33,953 nucleotides of DNA from Nemertoderma westbladi (lineage: Eukaryota > Xenacoelomorpha > Nemertodermatida > Nemertodermatidae). The stretch spans positions 1 through 33,953 of the forward strand of contig JAUCBJ010000540.1 in assembly GCA_032718475.1 (NCBI GenBank), read 5' to 3'. Positions 24,901 to 31,676 of the stretch are shown here, one piece after another. Each line of letters begins with the position of its first letter. Within the stretch, counting starts at the first letter, position 1. Both the position numbers and the translations under genes were made by a program. The notes below the pieces were generated by a model. The model saw nothing but the letters and a program-made list of their open reading frames with translations, was not told where the DNA came from and searched no databases.

Positions 24901-27132
24901 TTCCACAATTGTTTCATACAATTTAAGAAACGGCTGCAATGTATTAAAGACTTGTGTCTTTTGTGGATATTGGGATGTATCCCAGCCATAAGCTTCTTCT
25001 TCTTTGTTAAATGCATCAATTTTTTCATTGGCCAATTCTAATTTGTTGCTCAAGGCCTGCGACTTTTTCAAATATCTTGGAACCTCAGACAACTCACCAT
25101 AGTTTTTGAATTCCTCAAGTTGTTTACTGTAATTCTCCATTTCCTCAGCAAATCTATCTCGTCTAAGTTTAAGGGAATCCTGGTATTGGTCCGTCTTTTC
25201 TTTAATAATTGCCTTATGTTCTTCGAATACCTGTGGCATCCTTTCCCACCATTGAAATGTTTGGCTGTTGATTCTGATTTCTGATGGTGGTAGTGTAGCA
25301 AACTCAAGGAGGAACTGCATTCTATCTTTGGCAGCAATTAGTTCCAATTCCATTTCGTCAATTTTTTTTGTCTGTACTTCGTGCACAAACGCTTTCACTT
25401 CCATCATTTCATCTGTGTTCGCAGGAGTTGTCAAGGCCTTTTCAGCAATTTCCTCAAACTCAGCAATTAGCTTCTTATTCATATCCGTATGTTCCTGCTG
25501 CATCTTGGAAAGGAGTCTGAAACTGAGTTCCTCAGAGCGTTTTGATAGAGCCTTGATCATGTCATCGCAATGTAAAACAAATATGCCGAGACGCAAAACT
25601 TTTTGAGTATCATAAGTGATTTCATCAAACAATTGCATATATCTCTCCACCTCCATTGCATAGTCAGCAAAAGAATGATCTTCTGCCATAAATTGTTGGA
25701 CCTCGATTTCCGCTTGTTTTGTAACTAAAAAGTTATACTTGTCAAACATTGCTAGGTGTGCCATAGGAGCGACGGATTCTTTGTGAAGCATTTCAATAAT
25801 CTTGTCTTTATGATAAGCCAAAATATTATCCAGTATAACAGGTTTGAGAGGATGCCGATTACCGGACCATTCTGAGTACAACTTTGTCTCAACTCGTGGA
25901 ACAATTCCAACGGATTTTATCATCACATCGTAAACATTCAATAAAACAATTTCAAAGTCTTCAAATGTTGGTTCAAATTTAATCTCCGTCTCATCTAACA
26001 CGAGCCGTAAAACAAACCCAGAATGTTCGTAAGCTTTGGTAGAATCTGGAGGCTGACACATGAGATTCGTAAAGTTATCCATAGATTCAAGACATAAACC
26101 TTGTAAATTTGAAGTCATAAGAACACCAGCTGCATTGAAGAAAGACTGAAGGCGCTTGAAGTTATTGTTACTTGGCACTAATTTTCTTTTATTTCCCTGA
26201 TAGTAAATATTTTGAACCTCCGGAAACCATTTCTTAAGCAACGCATCTTTTGCTGATTCTATGTGTTTCATGCACATGTTTTGGAATACGGCTAACTCCA
26301 AAGGATTATCTCGACCTGCAATTTCATGTACATCAACTAAACGTAGATTAGAGAAGGATGCACCCCATAACGAAAGAACCTTCGCCATGCATGGGTTGGT
26401 TGCATGTAACTCCTGTTCTAGTACTCGGATCCCTTTGTAGTAATCTTTCTCCCATGGCTTTGGTACGATTGCTATCTCTTTTCTATGCGGTAGAGTTTCT
26501 TCTTTCACTTTCACATCGTTTTGTCTGGGATCTCGGAGCACAAAATCGACAATAGCTTTTTTAACGCTGAAAAAATAATCCTCCCTCATTTCGTCCACCA
26601 GAACTTCTACCGCTTCGCATCGTCGTTTCAAAGGCTTTGCAATCTGAGACAGAACATGTTCTACCCAAACCGGCTCCAATGGGGCCACATGTTCCGTGTC
26701 TATCCCATTCTGTATGTAGTAGTGGTAACGAAGGACATCCTTTTCCAAGGACGACGGGGATCCAACACGAGCCTCGGCTGACTGCGATAGAAGGTCTACG
26801 GGGACACCAGCACCTGCGTCATCTTTCTGCGTGATAATCTTTACTAAGGCCTGACGAAGTTCCTCCCTCGCTTCTTTACCAGTAGACTTCCTTGCAGCTC
26901 CGTGGGTAGCTTTATCATGATGTTTACCGGCAGGTGGCTCGGAACTTACTGCTTTCCCCTCTCCGCCTGCGGATCCATCTGCTGTGATGTCGAATACAAA
27001 AGATGGTTGTGTGGTCTGCCAAACGGGCTTACTGCGAGCCTGAGGCAGCTGTGGTAGGAAATGGTCATAGGTGTCCTTTCGTGGAGGTTTGTTCCGTTGA
27101 ATTCCAGTCTGATAAGCCCGGTGATAGTCCAT
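9216..27132 (-). CDS. DNAH7: Axonemal dynein heavy chain, DNAH7 type (four exons)
   Basis: The four exons 27132-23345, 18223-10981, 10507-10262 and 9929-9216 join in frame to 3996 codons plus TAA, close to the ~4000 residues usual for this subfamily. All three introns are GT-AG (donors GTGAGT, GTGAGT, GTGAGA; phases 2, 0, 0). The protein has an N-terminal tail and linker, six AAA modules with P-loops in AAA1-4, a coiled-coil stalk with microtubule-binding domain, and the C-terminal domain. An EF-hand loop before AAA4 is typical of DNAH7 among axonemal chains. The product is a single-headed inner-arm motor that bends cilia and flagella. Vertebrate orthologues have dozens of exons, so this gene is strikingly intron-poor. 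A TTTTTCAG acceptor-like site about 24 bp upstream of the ATG hints at a 5'UTR intron. The subfamily call rests on motif recognition without an alignment. Confidence 0.93.
9930..10261 (-). other. Dynein intron 3
   Basis: A 332-bp GT-AG intron. Its 5' part has adjacent homopolymer runs, C then A on the plus strand, at about 10205-10232. I see no other feature. Confidence 0.85.
10262..10507 (-). CDS. DNAH7: DNAH7-type dynein, exon 3
   Basis: This is an 82-codon exon (residues 3678-3759) between a CATTAG acceptor and a CAG/GTGAGA donor. It encodes the [10 protein letters not shown] motif, a run of nine glycines not expected in the family, and [15 protein letters not shown], a well-conserved C-terminal segment. 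Both of its introns are phase 0. Confidence 0.92.
10508..10980 (-). other. Dynein intron 2
   Basis: A 473-bp GT-AG intron between GAA/GTGAGT and CATTAG. It contains the SINE-like sequence at 10765-10845. Confidence 0.88.
10765..10845 (-). mobile_element. tRNA-derived SINE-like fragment
   Basis: Read on the minus strand it has a D-arm-like ATGGTAACATTC, an anticodon-arm-like CTTCCAATTAGGAGG and a B-box-like GGTGCGATCCC, in tRNA order and spacing. It shares the CTTCCAA..GGAGG..CGATCCC pattern with the copy at 21284-21391. It is too diverged to be a working tRNA gene. Confidence 0.5.
10981..18223 (-). CDS. DNAH7: DNAH7-type dynein, exon 2 (motor domain), 7.2 kb
   Basis: One uninterrupted 7243-bp exon codes residues 1263-3677, nearly the whole motor. 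P-loops are visible in AAA1 (GPAGTGKT, about residue 1300), AAA2 (GFPFAGKT, about 1581), AAA3 (GPTGTGKS, about 1949) and AAA4 (GVGGSGRQS, about 2313). Walker B motifs include CFDEFNRI in AAA1 and FVDDLNMP in AAA3. A 12-residue EF-hand loop [12 protein letters not shown] lies at about 2225-2236; its last position is Asp, not the usual Glu. The coiled-coil stalk and microtubule-binding domain span about 2540-2860, followed by AAA5 and AAA6. The splice joins restore Y-G-Y-E-Y-L at the 5' end and P-E-V-F-G at the 3' end, as the family requires. Confidence 0.95.
18497..18580 (-). mobile_element. tRNA-derived SINE-like sequence, left of LINE
   Basis: On the minus strand it reads CCCGGAGG, then a B-box-like TGTTCGATCCC, then a tail GACGTCAATGCCG and CTTTGTAAAATCTGTGCC. 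The tail closely matches that of the plus-strand copy at 21284-21391, so the two belong to one family in opposite orientation around the LINE. Confidence 0.65.
18694..21174 (+). pseudogene. Degenerate non-LTR retrotransposon (APE-type LINE, RTE-like) ORF
   Basis: An ORF opposite in strand to the dynein encodes the C-terminal part of an AP-like endonuclease (QIDHIL, then [12 protein letters not shown]), then a reverse transcriptase with NGFRKGRGT, motif [12 protein letters not shown], motif [12 protein letters not shown] and motif C FADD, and a C-terminal region with LRFAGHC. Two defects are visible. The N-terminal catalytic half of the endonuclease is missing, with an in-frame stop at 18691 just upstream. 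A TGA at 20359-20361 interrupts the frame just before FADD; the same frame then stays open to 21174. The element is therefore 5'-truncated and dead. The family is inferred from motif style; RTE-like is my best guess. Confidence 0.85.
21284..21391 (+). mobile_element. tRNA-derived SINE-like sequence, right of LINE
   Basis: It has tRNA-like features in order: a D-arm/A-box-like ATGGTTAAAGCGTC, an anticodon-loop-like CTTCCAA, a B box AGTTCGATCCC, then the tail GACGTCATTGCCG and CTTTGCAAAGCTGTGCC. The tail is shared with the inverted copy at 18497-18580. Confidence 0.7.
21392..22060. other. Intron sequence without recognised features
   Basis: Single-copy-looking, AT-rich intron DNA between the SINE-like copy and the minisatellite. 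I see no ORF of note or repeat. Confidence 0.5.
22061..23140. repeat. Minisatellite, 25-bp unit with 28-bp variants, about 42 copies
   Basis: The basic unit is TGACACCTGATGGGTGTGGG followed by CGATC. A 28-bp variant carries the insertion CAA (TGACACAACCTGATGG...). The array starts about 200 bp inside intron 1. The unit length is not a multiple of three and has no stop on the minus strand, so all three minus frames look open (up to 349 codons); they are not genes. Confidence 0.95.
22636..23115. repeat. Higher-order repeat, 159 bp, within the minisatellite
   Basis: Three 28-bp variant units (GGGAGAGGAC, GGTTGTGGGC and AGGTGTGGGC types, in that order) plus three standard 25-bp units make a 159-bp block. 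Blocks start at 22636, 22795 and 22954, and a partial one at 23088 after a block lacking one 25-bp unit. Confidence 0.85.
23345..27132 (-). CDS. DNAH7: DNAH7-type dynein, exon 1 (tail and linker)
   Basis: This 3788-bp exon codes residues 1-1262 and two bases of the next Gly codon. It starts at ATG 27132 with a Pro/Gln-rich, poorly conserved N-terminus. The dynein tail (about 130-800) and linker (about 860-1260) follow; the end [10 protein letters not shown] leads straight into AAA1 after splicing. Reading past the donor (GTGAGT at 23344) meets a stop at once, confirming the exon end. Confidence 0.93.
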
Positions 27133-27693
27133 AGTGAGGAATATTTAACGAACCTCTGAAAAATTAATATAATAAATTTCCGAAATTAAAATAAATGCCA
27201 TTGAAGTTAATTATATTACATATGATTCAATGTATTATGATTGTAACAAGGTGATAAGTTGCGTTTTCGAGATAATTTCAATTTAACTGTTATATCTCCG
27301 GTTAATGAATTACTATAAAAGCTATTTATTACAGTTGCATTATCAGCTTAACCCCACAATTTTATTAAAATCAGCAAATATCAAAAATTGAGGTGGTTAT
27401 GTAAGGCAATTTATGTGGGGAATAAGATACTTTTCGGTTTCAAATGGAAAGTAAGTCTATCAATAAAGCTGGTCAAACTGTGGCCTGTAGGTCCACGGTA
27501 GGACCTTATCTATAATCTCAAAAAAGCATTAGAAGTGTAGATATATACATATTTCCAGCGATTGGCATTACTAACATGTGAGTCCAGTTGCCATGCCTAT
27601 GGGGTAACAACGCGAATAGAAAAACGTAAATTTTTTTTATGGTGCCAGTACGTGATAGTATATTACTATGAAGTACAGTATTAACTATTTACA

Positions 27694-27992
27694 TCACCCG
27701 GGTGAAAAATATTAAAATGTTTAACTAATGACTTTAGTTATATGTTTTGGTTAGAATAACATGGCACTGTAACCTGATCCTTTCCCTTAATTGATAATTA
27801 ATATTGGTCGAGGTATTAATTCGCCAAGAGTGAATCTGCATTAAATTGGGCTTTCGTTATTTATAAGGAAACTAACTACATGTGTTCAGAGTTCTGACAC
27901 ATGTTTTTTACCTGGCTGATAATTGATAAATGTTTTTCACCCGGGTGATAAATTTTTTTCACCCGGGTAATAAATGTTTTTCACCCGGGTGA
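27694..27992. repeat. TCACCCGGGTGA palindromes, three on a 22-bp period
   Basis: The 12-bp palindrome occurs at 27694-27705, 27937-27948 and 27981-27992, with a one-mismatch copy (TCACCCGGGTAA) at 27959-27970. The last three start exactly 22 bp apart and are separated by AT-rich ATAAATGTTTT-like spacers. The spacing is close to two helical turns. Confidence 0.85.
27744..27792 (+). repeat. Dispersed 48-bp module, copy 1
   Basis: It runs from TTTTGGTTAGAA through CACTGTAACCTG and TCCTTTCC to TTAATT. It recurs at 29690-29737 and, shortened, at 29761-29790, which marks it as a piece of a repeat family. Confidence 0.65.
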
Positions 27993-28850
27993 ACAATAAT
28001 TTAAAAATGGAAATAATTGGCCGCAATCAGCCACCGTAGAATAGTGCCCAATAGTGTATGTAATTTTGTTACATTATGTCAACTTATCGGCGCTTTGAAT
28101 GATGAATTATTGAATTAAATTATGAAATTATGAAATTACTGAATTATTAAATTAATTAATATTGAAATGTTTAGGATCACTATATAAATTAATATTTTTT
28201 TATCCATTTAATGGCAGATAGTTACTGTAACAACTGTACTGTAAATAATATTGCTCTTAGCTTACATTTACTACCATCAATGGAGATGGAGAATACTCAA
28301 GACGTGTTCTAGAAGTTTATTGTTACTAAGTTAGTGTTAACTTTGCAGCGTTCCGTCCTATAGGCCAGCAAAGGGGTACTTTCCTTCATTACTAGGATAT
28401 CACCAGGATGCTGTTAAGTTGACATAATTTAATAAAATAGTAGTACAAAATAAGAGTACAATAGAACATAATATAACAGAATATAACAGTCGTTTCACAT
28501 GCACAGTATCCTAAACTGGGTCTCTGGAACATACAGTATATAAAACCGTTTTATTGAAAGTTTGGCTAAATGCCGTGCGTAGAATAATGGTGAGGTTACA
28601 GTGGTTTTCGAATGCCTGACATCACTAAAGAGGCTAAGATTGGCGCGTGGTTTAGTATGGTAACTCACCCTCACGTTAATCAGATCGGCGTAATATCAGT
28701 GTGCATCGGATTTCATTTGTCAAATGTTGAAAATTTAACAACAATTATGTAATAATTAACAAGCTAAAATATAGGAAGTACAATATTGGGATTGTTCGTT
28801 TTGTTGCTATTGTTATCATCACAACTAAATACACGGCGTTGTTTACTTGT

Positions 28851-28864
28851 GTTGCTAGGACAAC
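28851..28864 (-). promoter_or_regulatory. Possible RFX X-box
   Basis: On the minus strand GTTGTC-CT-AGCAAC matches the RFX X-box consensus (GTNRCC, 1-3 bases, RGYAAC) with one mismatch. RFX factors drive ciliary genes in animals, and this lies about 1.7 kb upstream of the dynein ATG on its strand. A single such match can arise by chance. Confidence 0.25.
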
Positions 28865-29604
28865 AATATTGCCAAATTAGGAGCACGCCAACTCGCTCTA
28901 ACTGTTGTACACCCTACTACTGCCCTATGCAGTTTCTGAGTTGTACTTGTCTATCACTGTGTGATGGAACGATGTACTCATACTGCAGTTGTAGAGTGAG
29001 CACGGTACAGCGTACAGGCGTAGGCCTAAATAAAACACAATGCTGCAACATTTGACAATGGCACATCTACCGTTCTATGATTCTGTGTACCGGGATGATA
29101 GGAAGGGCAATCGGCAAATACTGAAATATCTTCCTACAGTCCTAAGCAGCCAAGGCTGCCATGTGAAAAGGTCTGAAGGTAGCTGCACTACTAGCTGACT
29201 AGATTAATCGTCTATCAGTCTATTGTCAGATTGTTGTCTGGTTGGTGTTTACACACACACTCACCTCACACAGTCACAGAATAGACAGTTACCGTATCGG
29301 TCTGTCGGTATTTTTATATAATTTATAATTATTAAATGACGATGATTTTATTAAGTGCTGGCTAGAATTTGTTTGAAGTTCTTTGTTTGAAGTTCTATTT
29401 GGTAATTTTATTTTTAGTTGTCTGCCTGTCTGTCTGTTAATTGTATTGTATTATTATGTTACCATCAGACCATTGCTTATGTTACCAAACTTTATGTCAA
29501 AAACTTTCTCGTCTTGGGATCAGCAAAAAGTTTATATCATGTATTTGGGTACTTATAGCTATAAATTTTGTGCATATTTGTGTCGGTTGCTATTTTTTAA
29601 ACCA

Positions 29605-29825
29605 GTTATAGTTCATATCCGTACCGACCTGACCGATATGATATGATATAAGTATGAAATACCCTATGTTATTGAGATAATGTTTATTGTTTTGGTTAGA
29701 AAAGCCCACCACTGTAACCTGCTCCTTTCCGTTAATTAAGTAATGGAGATTAGTTTATTGTTTTGGTTAGAAAACACCACCACTGTAACACCATCGGTCA
29801 GGTCGGTACGCATATGAACGATAAC
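29605..29825. mobile_element. Small TIR element (221 bp)
   Basis: Left arm 29605-29637 and right arm 29793-29825 are inverted copies of 33 bases with two mismatches. Both contain CGTACCGACCTGACCGAT at the inner side and GTTAT at the outer edge. The interior holds the tandem module at 29690-29790. There is no coding capacity, so it looks like a MITE or foldback element; a target duplication is not clear. Confidence 0.7.
29681..29790 (+). repeat. 71-bp-period duplication of the dispersed module
   Basis: GTTTATTGTTTTGGTTAGAA and the following CACCACTGTAAC occur twice, 71 bases apart, inside the TIR element. The first of these is the longer match to the module at 27744-27792. Confidence 0.7.
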
Positions 29826-29835
29826 CATTAAACCC

Positions 29836-30590
29836 CATAGCACAGACTATCGGAGTAGTCCAGGGGGATAAACTGTCTCACCTCCTTTTTAGTCTATTTG
29901 TATCTGATTCACCTTGTAGTATAATTACAGTTGGTTGTTTTGTTATAATGTGTGCTGACGACCTAGTAATTTATGGACGTACAACATGGTCTTTATAAAT
30001 TAGCCAATTACTGTAAGGAAAACGATCTAACTGTAAATCTAACAAAAACCAAAGCTGTAAAATTTCGTCGAGGGGGTCGTCTGTCCAACAAAGACGTCTT
30101 ATTATATAATGGTTCTAAACTCGAATTTTTAAGCTGCTTCAATTACCTCGGTATGTCTGTCTGTCTGTCTGTAGTTTACCCCTCCGTCTCCTACGGTTGT
30201 GACATATTCATATCTAGTGAAGAAATCGCCTCTCTAGAACATATAAATAAAGCAAAGCGCGTTCGTGCCTTTTACTTTAAACTATGGTGTGGTGTCAGTA
30301 AGTACACTTCATCCACCGCCATACTAAATGCCATCGACAACCACAGTGACCCCGATTGCGATGTCCGTCTAGAAGGTCTGACTTGGCTTCCGTCGCCGTG
30401 CAGCTGCTCTCTTGATCCACACGATCTGCAACAAATCATGCTGGAAAGCAGACACCGATTGCATTTGCTGGCTCTGCAACACATCAGCAGCATCCAAATT
30501 CCACTACAAAAACTGCACCGGCATCCCACCATGTAAATCGGACCTTCGACGTGCACTATTCCTCACGACCCTCTAGGACATAACAATTAA
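29836..30590 (+). pseudogene. LINE reverse transcriptase fragment
   Basis: In one frame from about 29852 it reads GVVQGDKLSHLLFSLFVSD and then ADDLVIYG (catalytic motif at 29954). A +1 shift at about 29972 moves the reading to a frame that continues LYKLANYCKENDLTVNLTKT, then FNYLGM, then PSVSYGCDIFISS, to a stop at 30536. A TGTC microsatellite at about 30153-30172 sits where some 50 residues of the usual RT sequence are missing, suggesting an internal deletion. The piece is 5'-truncated and non-functional. It belongs to a different LINE family from the one in dynein intron 1. Confidence 0.8.
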
Positions 30591-30624
30591 TACCATTTCA
30601 AAATTGTTAACCTATTTTTAAGAT

Positions 30625-31215
30625 CTATATTATTATTATTATTTTATTGACAAATACTTTCGATAAACAAAGCAATAATTATTACACAATACACTGAAAA
30701 CAAACTTAATTAATTAACTCACATTATAACACGGTAGAGCACAATATTTGTCCAACTAATTTACTGATTAACATTTAAATTTGTCTAATACTTTTTCAAT
30801 GAAGCAACACAGTTGTTTTGTATCCTGGCAACGAAACAGATCTACTAAAGACGAATATCCAACGTAACGAAATTGACCACGTAGTTCCCTAGTACGAGAG
30901 CATATCATAGCTGCATGTTCCTCGTTCTGAACTGAGATGTGGTCGCATGAACACACACGCTCGGCAGGCGGAGTACGACTCCATCTACCCTTTTCACTGC
31001 GTAACTCATGCGAAAACACCCTAAAACGAGTAAATGCTTTACGCTGGTAGTCTGGTATGTAGTTAACATTATCACGATAAATTGTATGTACTGTTAGCTC
31101 CGGGTTAATATCATGACAGTATGACCAAAACTTAGTCGCAGTGGGTGGCTTACTACGAATCCTACGCCTAATAGAATCTAAATTGTAGTTAGAAATATCT
31201 TCATTGCACGCACCA
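30625..31215 (-). pseudogene. LINE 3' fragment (C-terminal ORF and tail)
   Basis: A minus-strand frame is open from about 31215 to a stop at 30768. It carries the LINE C-terminal pattern HELRSEKGRWSRTP..ERVC, then CDHISVQNEEHAAMICSRT, a Cys/His region seen at the end of many LINE ORFs. About 120 bases of 3' UTR follow, ending in CAATAAAATAATAATAAT at 30625-30645, a short-repeat 3' tail. Its orientation is opposite to the RT fragment at 29836-30590 and the two tails face each other, so they are separate insertions or an inverted one. Confidence 0.75.
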
Positions 31216-31676
31216 GATAGTATAGTATATCATTCTACTATATTTTAATATTGATATTTCAAAGGGGAGACAGTACGTAAATTTTAATTTATATATTTTA
31301 CATGGTGCAAACAAATTGTATTTATTTTTTACTTATTATGCTTCCAAATGTTTTGGAAATTACAGTCTTCTATTTTATTATTATGTTACCATTCGTGCCA
31401 TTATTTTTGTTCATATTTTAATTGCGTAGGCCTACCTAAATCGTAGCTGATCTGACGTCTAATAAAAATTTAAATTCCAGCGCAGCCTAGTTACCATGGT
31501 TACTGTGTAAATAATAACTGCAGAACTGTTGCCTATATCGCTCATTACCTTTACCTTACCCTTACAGCCATACTTGCTATGTTGCTAATATGTAGAATAC
31601 TGTAATATTTGCTAATTAAACAGTTAAACTTGTAAACAGTATTAGTATTAGTTACTACAGAAAACTGTAAATTACG
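31216..31676. other. Region upstream of Ro60
   Basis: AT-rich and without genes; probably holds the Ro60 promoter and 5'UTR. GTTACCATGGTTAC at 31490-31503 is a near-palindrome resembling an X-box with one mismatch. A TTACTACAG acceptor-like site ends about 17 bp before the Ro60 ATG, so a 5'UTR intron is possible. Confidence 0.4.

Larger units (their letters stand above)
27133..29604. other. Intergenic region upstream of the dynein gene
   Basis: AT-rich, with no supported gene. It probably contains the dynein promoter and 5'UTR. Notable items are the CCCGGG palindromes, a dispersed module at 27744-27792 and an X-box-like site at 28851-28864. A short plus-strand frame at 28786-29055 shows no recognisable protein. 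Confidence 0.5.

Noticed and set aside
27470-27495. GGTCAAACTGTGGCCTGTAGG, like the end of some hAT elements
   Set aside because: No matching inverted end or 8-bp target duplication was found nearby.
28786-29055. 89-codon plus-strand ORF
   Set aside because: It starts on a non-ATG codon, is Leu/Cys-rich and shows no domain or conservation signal.
29170-29200. GGTCTGAAGGTAG and a following CTACTAGCTGACT resembling a Y RNA stem
   Set aside because: The arms are separated by only five bases, no Pol III boxes or T run are present, and real Y RNAs have a much larger loop.
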